Positions 1 through 5,429 of a stretch of 5,429 nt of DNA are shown here, piece by piece. The DNA comes from Oligoflexales bacterium (lineage in GTDB: Bacteria > Bdellovibrionota > Oligoflexia > Oligoflexales > Oligoflexaceae), in contig JADFZC010000204.1 in NCBI GenBank assembly GCA_015232735.1, positions 1 through 5,429 of the forward strand. Reading direction: 5' to 3'. A program made the position numbers and the translations under genes. Within the stretch, counting starts at the first letter, position 1. Each line of letters starts with the position of its first letter. The notes beneath the pieces are model-generated. The model was given only the letters and a program-made list of their open reading frames with translations. It ran no database searches and was not told the DNA's origin.

Positions 1-1551
1 AGAAAAGGCCCCGGAAGGATGATTATAGTCGGCATCACTAAGTCAGAACCGGAATCGGGTTTCAGACCTTCGGTGGATGTTCTTTTCCGAAGTGCGGCAA
101 AAGCTCTAAAGAGGGATGTGATAGCAATAATCATGACAGGAATGGGAACCGATGGAACAAAAGGCTCGGCAGCCTTGAAAAAGGAGGATGCGTTCATAAT
201 AGTCCAAGACAAAAAAAGTTCCGTTGTATGGGGAATGCCAGGAAGTGTTGTTGAAAGCCAAAACTACAGCAAAATAGTTAACCTTGAATACATACCTGCA
301 ATAATAGTGGATGAGATGAATAGATCCAGCACGCCAAAACAGGAGGATGAAGAATCAAATAATATTAATGCGCCCACTATTGCATGTCATTCAGCAAATG
401 AACTTCCTATCATAGAAGGGCAAAAGGCAGATAATGGAATAGTTCCTTCAGTTACAGCTGAAAATCTGAAAATAACCCATCAGGCCATGGGGGGGACTAT
501 GGAAATCAATTGCGATATGAGCCAGCAATCTGCCTCATCAGAATTGATAAAGCCGCATCCGACAGAGAATGGAAAAAGCGGAGACAGTGATATTAAGACA
601 GATAGTCACGACGACAGGAACGTTTTGGAAGATCCTGCGGTTGAAAAAAACATGACCGGCATCAAAGCAATCACAGATGAGGAATTTATTTTTATTAAAC
701 AATATGTCAGGGATATATGCGGGATTGTTATTGAGCACGGAAAAGAATATCTGGTGGAACAGAGGTTTTCTGAGCTTATCCAGGAGCTTGGCATGTCAAG
801 TTACAAACAGCTTGTAGATGAGATAATAAACAATGAGAGCCTGGCGTTGAAGGAAAAGATAATAACATCCATAACCACGGGTGAAACGTCATTCTTTCGG
901 GATCAAAAATGCTTCGATGGGATAAAGAGTGCAGTTTTTCCTCAACTTGCAAAAAGGTTGATACGAAAGAAAATGATAGGCATCAATTCAGCTGAAAATA
1001 AAATAAGAATATGGTGTGCCGCATCTTCTTCAGGCCAGGAGATATACAGCCTCGCAATGCTGCTGGCTGAATTTATTGAAGAGGAGCATGTTAAAGGGGT
1101 CAATTTTTGTGACTTTGAAATACTTGGAACAGACATATCACCGAAGGTGCTATCGCAAGCAAAGACAGGCAAGTACAATTTAATTGAAGTAAAAAGAGGA
1201 CTCGATTTGGCTAGATTCGGGCAATACCTCGTGAAGGATGAAAGAAATGTGACAATTTCAGATTCAATCAAAAAAATTGTGGAATTCAAATCGCTCAATC
1301 TCATCACTCCCTTCTGGTTCAAGAAAAAATTTGATCTTGTACTTTGCAGAAATGTTTTAATCTATTTTAATAATCAGACAAGAGAGTCCGTTTTGAGAAA
1401 AATATACAACAGTATGGAAGAAAACGCCTTTCTTATCATGGGCTCGTCTGAAAATGTCGGTGATGAGGAACGTATTTTTGAGCCCATAATCGTAAATGAT
1501 TGTATATTCTGGACTAAAAAAGCAAAAATTGACAATATGGCAAGTGCCTGA
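1..1551 (+). CDS. cheB/cheR: CheB-CheR fusion: chemotaxis methylesterase C-terminus plus receptor methyltransferase (5'-partial)
   Basis: Fused adaptation enzyme expected to act on receptor glutamates in the cytoplasm: CheB hydrolyses glutamyl methyl esters and CheR makes them from SAM. The frame is open to the window edge. The ATG at 19 has no spaced ribosome binding site and lies inside the CheB domain, so the true start is upstream. Numbering from that ATG, residues 1-100 are the CheB C-terminus, with FRPSVDVLF (15-23), TGMGTDG carrying the catalytic Asp45, and GMP (72-74). The catalytic Ser and His would be upstream. Residues about 101-215 are a polar, probably disordered linker. CheR spans about 218-502: TTGETSFFRD (286-295), SAM-binding IWCAASSSGQEIYS (331-344), LGTDIS (369-374) and LCRNVLIYF (442-450). 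Whether a receiver domain precedes CheB cannot be seen. The receptor gene follows about 110 bases later. The domain calls are secure; the activity of both halves is inferred. Confidence 0.93.
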   Translation, partial: RKGPGRMIIVGITKSEPESGFRPSVDVLFRSAAKALKRDVIAIIMTGMGTDGTKGSAALKKEDAFIIVQDKKSSVVWGMPGSVVESQNYSKIVNLEYIPAIIVDEMNRSSTPKQEDEESNNINAPTIACHSANELPIIEGQKADNGIVPSVTAENLKITHQAMGGTMEINCDMSQQSASSELIKPHPTENGKSGDSDIKTDSHDDRNVLEDPAVEKNMTGIKAITDEEFIFIKQYVRDICGIVIEHGKEYLVEQRFSELIQELGMSSYKQLVDEIINNESLALKEKIITSITTGETSFFRDQKCFDGIKSAVFPQLAKRLIRKKMIGINSAENKIRIWCAASSSGQEIYSLAMLLAEFIEEEHVKGVNFCDFEILGTDISPKVLSQAKTGKYNLIEVKRGLDLARFGQYLVKDERNVTISDSIKKIVEFKSLNLITPFWFKKKFDLVLCRNVLIYFNNQTRESVLRKIYNSMEENAFLIMGSSENVGDEERIFEPIIVNDCIFWTKKAKIDNMASA

Positions 1552-1649
1552 ACCCGGAAATGTCCAATTGAAGGGAACTAACATATTTTAAGGAAATGAC
1601 GAAAAACCTATTAAATGTAAAATGGTTTGTTTTTGAAAACCAGCCTTTC

Positions 1650-1655
1650 AGAGGA
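1650..1655 (+). promoter_or_regulatory. Ribosome binding site fixing the chemoreceptor start
   Basis: AGAGGA lies 7 bases before the ATG at 1663. The in-frame upstream TTG at 1627 has no purine-rich site before it, so the ATG is preferred and the protein begins MKIRFVSIYE. Confidence 0.7.
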
Positions 1656-1662
1656 AAAAAAT

Positions 1663-3516
1663 ATGAAAATCCGATTTGTAAGCATTTATGAAGCAGTAGT
1701 CCTTTCCCTTTCTCTTTTCGCCATTATTGGTATGCAGGCTTCCTTAAGCTGGATATACATGACAGCTATTTATCTTATTCTGATTATGACCTCTGTCCAT
1801 ATATTGTTATCTCTCGCGGGAAGAAGCAACCTTGCCAGATTCAACAGCGATTTGAGACAATTAAAATTAAAAATTCAGAATGGCACCTTTGATGAAAGGA
1901 TAAAAATGAAGAATGTCAATACTGCATTTGAAGATACAATTGCATGCATGAATGGAATTATATCGAGTTTTTATCAGGCTATTGACTCAAATCCCCTGGC
2001 GACGCTGTTCATTGACATTGGTATGAAGATCAAATACATAAACCGTAATGCATGCACCATGCTGGATGTACTCCCCCAGGATGCACTTAATCGTACATGG
2101 GACGGTATAATCAAATTTGAAGAGACAGGAATCAGCAAATGCGGCATCAGACGGGCTTTCGAGACCGGTAAAAGCGAATACGAACATGGAACCATTGTTA
2201 AAGAGGGAGGGAAGGTTTTAGTCTCATATTTTTCCGTTCCGGTGAAGAATGCTGATAACACGGTAATTGGAGCGCATGTTTTCATACTTGACCAGACCAA
2301 GAGGGTCAATGCGGAGACAAAATTCAACAAGATAATAAAATATCAGGAAGACTCAGTACATCTTCTTGAAAATGTGATGAAAAAAGTAGGTGAGGGCGAC
2401 ATAACACAGCGTTTCACGACGCCTAAGGGGGATGCTGAATCAATTGAAGTAGAAAAGACATTTTCCAACATCACATCATCATTGGGCACGATGCTGGAGG
2501 AAATATCTGAAACAATAGCCCAGATACAGGCCAGTACAACCATACTTGCGACTTCAACTGAGGAAGTCTCGGCAGTTTCCGCGCAAATGCAGATGGATTC
2601 AGAGTCAGTTGCGAACAAGGCCGGTGAGATAGCAACACATTCCAACGAAGTATCCTCAAGCATAGCGACTCTTGCGGCTGCAGCAGAGGAAATGAGCGTG
2701 AATGTAGGAACAGTGTCGGAAACAGCCGAGGAAATATCTGTCAGCATGAATAATATTAACGGACTTATTGAAAAATTATCCGATTCAATCCAGGAGATAA
2801 CAAAAAACGCCAATGATGCGCAAAAAGTGTCAAAGGATGCTGTGACCCTTTCTGAACAGTCAACAAATACGGTTAACCGGCTTGGAGCCGCGGGCAAGGA
2901 GATTGGCAAAGTCACTTACGTTATAAAGAGAATTGCTGAACAGACAAATCTCCTGGCACTGAACGCCACGATAGAAGCCGCATCCGCAGGCGAGGCAGGC
3001 AAGGGTTTTGCCGTTGTCGCACATGAAATAAAGGAACTGGCAAATCAGAGCGGTACAGCCGCTGAGGATATTGCAGGCAAGGTGGAGGGTATTCAGCTGA
3101 ATACAGATGAAGCGATTTCTGTGATCAGGGATGTCGCACAAATCATAAACCAAATCGTGAATTTCGTTAAAATCATAACTGAATCTGTCAATAAACAGAA
3201 CATTGCCGCCCATGACATAAGAGCCAGTGTGCTCCAGGTGTCAAACAGCATAATGAATACCGCAAAGGCGATAACAGAGATATCGATGACAGCAAATCAC
3301 GTCTCAAAGAATGTCGGTAATGCCTCGACCAAAGCATCATCTATAACGACAAGAATTGGCGAGATCTATCAATTTGCAGATCATGGCAAGTCCGGAAGCA
3401 AACAGATTCTGGAAGCCGTGGTTGACCTGTCGAGAATGGCAAGTCAGTTGCAGAAACTGACAAAAAAATTCAAGGTCAACACAAAACAGAAGAGAGATGA
3501 GGCCGAAGCCGCCTGA
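1663..3516 (+). CDS. Methyl-accepting chemotaxis protein with cytoplasmic PAS sensor
   Basis: Inner-membrane chemoreceptor expected to control the CheA kinase through CheW. Two hydrophobic helices (about 8-28 and 30-51) are separated by almost nothing, so there is no periplasmic ligand domain. A HAMP-like segment (about 53-101, containing NGTFDERI) leads to a PAS domain (about 102-220, containing IDSNPLATLFID and YINRNA). A second HAMP-like segment follows (about 233-285, containing GEGDITQRF), then the signalling domain. The hairpin tip is at about 424-462, with EQTNLLALNATIEAA and GKGFAVVAHEIKELA. Likely methylation pairs are E300/E301 (ATSTEEVSA) and E342/E343 (AAAAEEMSV). The C-terminus is basic and then acidic (KQKRDEAEAA), without an NWETF-type CheR/CheB tether. 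At 617 residues it is a normal size for a PAS-containing receptor. It is probably co-transcribed with the CheB-CheR gene, whose product likely modifies it. The ligand is unknown; PAS suggests an internal cue such as redox or a bound cofactor. Confidence 0.95.
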   Translation: MKIRFVSIYEAVVLSLSLFAIIGMQASLSWIYMTAIYLILIMTSVHILLSLAGRSNLARFNSDLRQLKLKIQNGTFDERIKMKNVNTAFEDTIACMNGIISSFYQAIDSNPLATLFIDIGMKIKYINRNACTMLDVLPQDALNRTWDGIIKFEETGISKCGIRRAFETGKSEYEHGTIVKEGGKVLVSYFSVPVKNADNTVIGAHVFILDQTKRVNAETKFNKIIKYQEDSVHLLENVMKKVGEGDITQRFTTPKGDAESIEVEKTFSNITSSLGTMLEEISETIAQIQASTTILATSTEEVSAVSAQMQMDSESVANKAGEIATHSNEVSSSIATLAAAAEEMSVNVGTVSETAEEISVSMNNINGLIEKLSDSIQEITKNANDAQKVSKDAVTLSEQSTNTVNRLGAAGKEIGKVTYVIKRIAEQTNLLALNATIEAASAGEAGKGFAVVAHEIKELANQSGTAAEDIAGKVEGIQLNTDEAISVIRDVAQIINQIVNFVKIITESVNKQNIAAHDIRASVLQVSNSIMNTAKAITEISMTANHVSKNVGNASTKASSITTRIGEIYQFADHGKSGSKQILEAVVDLSRMASQLQKLTKKFKVNTKQKRDEAEAA

Positions 3517-3533
3517 TGAGACCTGTAAATCAA

Positions 3534-3542
3534 TTATCCACA
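3534..3542 (+). promoter_or_regulatory. Consensus DnaA-box word
   Basis: TTATCCACA is an exact match to the classical DnaA-box consensus, located 18 bases after the chemoreceptor stop. It is single, with no cluster of further boxes or AT-rich unwinding repeats as at a replication origin. It may be a chance match or a titration or regulatory site. Confidence 0.25.
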
Positions 3543-3566
3543 CTTCTTTTAGAGCACGAGGAGAGC

Positions 3567-3623
3567 ATGAAAAGGGCTTACAACAAACCTATGACATCTG
3601 CAAATTTATTTTTCACCGTATAA
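3567..3623 (+). CDS. Possible 18-residue small ORF
   Basis: ATG preceded by CGAGGAGAGC, giving an AGGAG core only 3 bases from the start (5 if GAGG is used). It encodes MKRAYNKPMTSANLFFTV and then TAA. The peptide has a basic N-terminus and a short hydrophobic end, and resembles no family I know. It lies 50 bases after the chemoreceptor stop and could be translated from the same message. The ribosome-binding-site-like word is the only positive evidence, so it may be chance or the remnant of a gene start. Confidence 0.18.
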   Translation: MKRAYNKPMTSANLFFTV

Positions 3624-3650
3624 ACTCCTTTCAAATCATTAATACAATAT

Positions 3651-3668
3651 AAAAATTGCCAAATTTTT
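3651..3668. terminator. Weak AT-only inverted repeat, possible end of the chemotaxis transcript
   Basis: AAAAATT and AATTTTT form a 7-bp stem around a GCCA loop, followed by CTTTTC. It has the shape of a terminator for the upstream genes, but the stem has no GC pairs and would be unstable, so this is a tentative call. Confidence 0.2.
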
Positions 3669-3680
3669 CTTTTCATTAAC

Positions 3681-3703
3681 CTGCATGCCTTTGGGCGATG
3701 CAG
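3681..3703. other. Hairpin of unknown role
   Basis: CTGCAT (3681-3686) pairs perfectly with ATGCAG (3698-3703). Inside it GCC pairs with GGC across a TTTG loop, with one bulged G. This 9-bp, GC-containing stem is the best hairpin in the intergenic region. No T-run follows it on either strand, so it is not a standard intrinsic terminator. It could be a transcript end structure, a processing site or a protein-binding dyad. Confidence 0.4.
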
Positions 3704-3967
3704 CGATAAGGGAAGCAAACGCAGGATGTGATTGTGCAAATCATGGGCCAAAAAATATGGAATGATTTGTTTTCTTTATCGCCAGAAACCCGTCAGGAAC
3801 TTTCTTCAGATTCTTCCATGGCATTTGATTTGCAATAGGCTGATACACGTTTGGTGCACACAGCTGCAATTGGTTGTAAACAAATAAAAATATCAGTGAA
3901 ATTCGGAACGCATGAAAAGCCGATAGAAAAACTTTTATACACTGAGTGAGCGATGTAAACAAATTGG

Positions 3968-3973
3968 AAAGGA
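3968..3973 (+). promoter_or_regulatory. Ribosome binding site fixing the racemase-like start
   Basis: AAAGGA stands 8 bases before ATG 3982. It selects this start over the in-frame GTG at 3946, which has no such site and would place 12 polar residues ahead of an otherwise classical signal peptide. Confidence 0.7.
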
Positions 3974-3981
3974 ATTTTAAA

Positions 3982-5151
3982 ATGAGAATTAAGGAATCCG
4001 CAAAAAATCTGTTGGTTGGCCTGGCCTGTTTATTTTTTTATAGCGCCTGCGCGCAAGTGGGCAATAATGATTCGTCAAAATCAAACGCCGGCAACAACGC
4101 CCCTGATGGAAAAAATGAAGCTGCGTACAATGTCGCCACGTTTGATTCAGGGTTTGGTGGTTATTTTACAGCGAAAGAAATTGAAAAACAGTCGCGTTCC
4201 CTTTCGAAGAATGGCTATGGGCCATTTTCAATAACGCACTACGGCGACACGCTCAATGCTCCATACGGAGAAAAAACAACAGAGCAAATTGCCAAGTTTA
4301 CCTCTGAAGGAGTTTTAACGGCTTTTCATGATGGAGCCGAAGATGTTTATATCGCATGCAACACCGCATCGACACAATATGAAAGGGTCAAGGAGATAAT
4401 CCGAGCGGAAAACCCCGCTTATGAAAACCATGTATTTTCCATCATCAATGTTTCAGTTGATGAAGTCATGAAGACAGTCAATAAGAAGCTTGCTTTGCAA
4501 AATAATGTGAATATTGCCATATTTGCCACACCAGCCACTGTAAAATCAGAGAATTATCCAAAATTTTTAGCCAAGGCTCTCAACACGGATTTCAAGCCAG
4601 GCATATTGAAAAAGATTACACAGCCCAGATGGCTCAAGAAGAAAGGAGCCACCATCGATAGCTATGCCTATGTCGCGGAGTTTCCATTAAGTTCCGGCAA
4701 AAAAGTCTCAGTTTATCAAATGGCTCCGGCGAATTGGGTGGATATGATTGAAAATGGTGCTTCCGACAGTGAGAAGAGATTCAATGTCGAAAACGACATC
4801 AAGACATTGACAAGCCAAATAAATACCGATGCAGTATTCGATGTTGTCGGGGAATTTTGTACCCACTATCCCGTTTTTGATTCGATAATTCAAAGCGAGT
4901 TGAAAGGTTCGCACAAAGTCACGACGGAAGCTCCATTTGTGGTTCAGGGACCACTCATGGGTTCTCTTTTCAATAAAACATATCTGCAAAGCCAACCTTG
5001 GAAAAATGACAATGAGGTTTCCCCTCCCAATACTCCATCCATCTATCTGACTGGAGACAATATTAGTTCTTTCATGGAACTCGTGAAGAAAATTTTTCCG
5101 AATGATCCAGAGCCGGCTATAGCCAAAAAGGAGTTTGTCTCTTTAAATTGA
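3982..5151 (+). CDS. Exported glutamate racemase-like (MurI fold) putative lipoprotein
   Basis: Member of the cofactor-independent Asp/Glu racemase superfamily, closest in motifs to glutamate racemase, which interconverts L- and D-glutamate by two-cysteine acid-base catalysis. Residues 1-22 form a signal peptide: basic start, hydrophobic LLVGLACLFFYSA, then YSAC with Cys23 as the probable lipidated residue. The lipobox is imperfect, and signal peptidase I cleavage after ACA is an alternative. A polar Asn/Ser/Gly tether follows to about 48. MurI landmarks come in order: FDSGFGG (Asp55, Ser56), YGDTLNAPYGE (87-97), ACNTAS (Cys126, Thr128), ATPATVKSENY, APANWVDMIENG (Glu257), FCTHYP (Cys293, His295) and the C-terminal YLTGDNISSF (355-364). 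At 389 residues it exceeds the usual roughly 265, through the leader and an insert at about 205-243. It stands alone after a long gap. The fold is firm; substrate and activity outside the cytoplasm are unproven. Confidence 0.85.
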   Translation: MRIKESAKNLLVGLACLFFYSACAQVGNNDSSKSNAGNNAPDGKNEAAYNVATFDSGFGGYFTAKEIEKQSRSLSKNGYGPFSITHYGDTLNAPYGEKTTEQIAKFTSEGVLTAFHDGAEDVYIACNTASTQYERVKEIIRAENPAYENHVFSIINVSVDEVMKTVNKKLALQNNVNIAIFATPATVKSENYPKFLAKALNTDFKPGILKKITQPRWLKKKGATIDSYAYVAEFPLSSGKKVSVYQMAPANWVDMIENGASDSEKRFNVENDIKTLTSQINTDAVFDVVGEFCTHYPVFDSIIQSELKGSHKVTTEAPFVVQGPLMGSLFNKTYLQSQPWKNDNEVSPPNTPSIYLTGDNISSFMELVKKIFPNDPEPAIAKKEFVSLN

Positions 5152-5194
5152 TCATAAAATTTGACTTAAAATACACGACTATTTAAGCATATAT

Positions 5195-5199
5195 AGGAG
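5195..5199 (+). promoter_or_regulatory. Strong ribosome binding site before a nine-codon ORF
   Basis: AGGAG lies 7 bases before ATG 5207, the best Shine-Dalgarno and spacing in the window. It suggests that a genuine translation start existed here. Confidence 0.5.
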
Positions 5200-5206
5200 A
5201 AATATT

Positions 5207-5236
5207 ATGGAAAGAGTATTAAAATACCACCAGTGA
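5207..5236 (+). CDS. Nine-codon ORF: leader peptide or broken gene start
   Basis: ATG with an excellent ribosome binding site encodes MERVLKYHQ and then TGA. The insertion sequence begins only 4 bases after the stop. The TGA precedes the IS junction, so the stop was not created by the insertion itself. It may be a leader peptide, a gene start with a nonsense mutation near the IS, or chance. I recognise no family in nine residues. Confidence 0.3.
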   Translation: MERVLKYHQ

Positions 5237-5240
5237 AACT
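5232..5240. repeat. Predicted 9-bp target site next to the insertion sequence
   Basis: IS50-type elements duplicate 9 bp of target on insertion. The 9 bases abutting the terminal repeat are AGTGAAACT. Only one side is visible, so the duplication is a prediction. Confidence 0.35.
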
Positions 5241-5259
5241 CTGACTATTACCCACAAGT
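5241..5259 (+). repeat. Terminal inverted repeat of the IS50-like element
   Basis: CTGACTATTACCCACAAGT matches the 19-bp Tn5/IS50 outside end, CTGACTCTTATACACAAGT as I recall it, at 16 of 19 positions. The differences are at positions 7, 11 and 12. As in Tn5, it includes a DnaA-box-like word, here TTACCCACA (5248-5256), one base from consensus. Confidence 0.8.
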
Positions 5260-5265
5260 TTATCC

Positions 5266-5429
5266 TCAAAATGGCAAATAACTTTCAGCGATATCACCCA
5301 GTCGTTGCCATCCTCTCCAAATAACGATTATTCCTGGCCCTTTATCACCCTTGCGACTTGCCTCCCCTAATTTTGCCATCCATCTTATTTCTTCCCTGAC
5401 GGCTTTAGGCTTAGGCGAAACCTTCCAAA
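5266..5429 (-). CDS. IS4-family (IS50-like) transposase, C-terminal 53 residues (5'-partial)
   Basis: Minus-strand frame open from the window edge (first whole codon 5427-5425) to TGA at 5268-5266. DDE transposases of this type cut and join the ends of their own element. The visible tail includes REEIRWMAKLG, RKGDKGPG and IWRGWQRLGDIAESYLPF. It resembles the conserved tail of IS4/Tn5-type transposases, where an RWIA-LGG segment is followed by a KGDG-PG turn and WRGW-RL. The usual LGGFLGRKGDG region is one residue shorter and altered here (LGEASRKGDK). The catalytic domain and the Y-R-E-K signature lie outside the window, so activity cannot be assessed. The adjacent Tn5-like end independently supports the call. 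Confidence 0.8.
   Translation of the reverse strand, partial: WKVSPKPKAVREEIRWMAKLGEASRKGDKGPGIIVIWRGWQRLGDIAESYLPF

Larger units (their letters stand above)
3517..3981. other. Intergenic region without a convincing gene
   Basis: About 465 bases separate the chemoreceptor from the exported racemase homologue. The stretch is AT-rich near 3600-3680. It contains a perfect DnaA-box word (3534-3542), an 18-codon ORF (3567-3623), an AT-only inverted repeat (3651-3668), a stronger hairpin (3681-3703) and a 32-codon open frame ending in TAG at 3838. No frame shows a recognisable protein family. A promoter for the downstream gene is expected here because of the gap, but I see no well-spaced -35/-10 pair. 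It may include remains of a decayed gene. Confidence 0.6.
5152..5240. other. Short spacer between the racemase-like gene and the insertion sequence
   Basis: AT-rich spacer. It contains TTGACT at 5161-5166, which resembles a -35 box, and the inverted repeat CTTAAA (5165-5170) / TTTAAG (5182-5187). No -10 box lies at the proper spacing: TATATA at 5190 is 23 bases away. A promoter is plausible but not shown. No clear terminator for the racemase-like gene is visible. Confidence 0.4.
5241..5429 (-). mobile_element. IS50/Tn5-like (IS4 family) insertion sequence, one end, cut by the window
   Basis: The element begins at a Tn5-outside-end-like terminal repeat at 5241 and continues past the right edge. 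A transposase reading on the minus strand ends 25 bases inside the repeat, so this is the transposase 3' end of the element. Terminal repeat, short non-coding margin and transposase tail together give the normal layout of an IS4-family element. The length and the other end are not visible. Whether it is intact cannot be judged. Confidence 0.8.

Noticed and set aside
19..21. ATG at 19 as the real start of the CheB-CheR gene
   Set aside because: It lies within the CheB domain, the frame is open to the window edge, and GGAAGG directly abuts the ATG without spacing.
1627..1662. TTG at 1627 as the chemoreceptor start
   Set aside because: It has no Shine-Dalgarno site, whereas ATG 1663 has AGAGGA at ideal spacing and starts right before the membrane helix.
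2343..2915. Long minus-strand open frame opposite the chemoreceptor (190 codons)
   Set aside because: It is a shadow of the receptor coding strand. The Ser/Ala-rich translation mirrors the coiled-coil codons.
3919..3926. GCCGATAG, resembling a flagellar sigma-28 -10 element upstream of the racemase-like gene
   Set aside because: No TAAA-type -35 element at the required distance.
3741..3962. Minus-strand 73-residue frame in the intergenic region
   Set aside because: No recognisable family, no good ribosome binding site seen, and it covers mostly AT-rich non-coding sequence.
3946..3981. GTG at 3946 as the racemase-like start
   Set aside because: It would add 12 polar residues before a normal signal peptide, and the ribosome binding site serves ATG 3982.
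5161..5195. TTGACT with TATATA as a sigma-70 promoter
   Set aside because: The spacing is 23 bases, and no acceptable -10 lies at 16-18 bases.
5234..5236. TGA of the nine-codon ORF as a selenocysteine codon
   Set aside because: No convincing SECIS-like stem-loop follows, and the IS begins 4 bases later.

Overview
The window looks like chromosomal DNA from a motile, Gram-negative-type bacterium of moderate, somewhat AT-rich composition. The main signs are a chemotaxis adaptation enzyme, a membrane chemoreceptor and an exported, probably lipid-anchored protein. A spirochaete or deltaproteobacterium-like host would fit, but nothing here fixes the phylum. No rRNA, tRNA or CRISPR array was seen.

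Left part (1-3516): two plus-strand chemotaxis genes. The first is cut by the left edge. It encodes the C-terminal part of a CheB methylesterase joined through a long polar linker to a complete CheR methyltransferase, so the enzymes that remove and add receptor methyl groups share one polypeptide. About 110 bases later comes a 617-residue methyl-accepting chemotaxis protein. It has two membrane helices, almost no periplasmic loop, a HAMP-like segment, a cytoplasmic PAS sensor, a second HAMP-like segment and a full signalling hairpin with candidate methylation sites. The two genes probably form one adaptation-signalling unit in which the enzyme modifies the receptor.

Middle (3517-3981): about 465 bases without a convincing gene. 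They hold two hairpins, a perfect DnaA-box word and very short open frames of doubtful status.

Right-centre (3982-5151): a 389-residue exported protein of the glutamate racemase (MurI) fold. It has a signal peptide, a probable lipobox and a polar tether. All the main MurI catalytic positions appear to be present, which is unexpected for an enzyme family that normally works in the cytoplasm.

Right edge (5152-5429): a very short ORF with an excellent ribosome binding site, followed at 5241 by the end of an IS50/Tn5-like insertion sequence. The IS is recognised from a 19-bp terminal repeat matching the Tn5 outside end at 16 of 19 positions. On the minus strand it also carries the last 53 codons of an IS4-family transposase. 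The rest of the element lies beyond the window.
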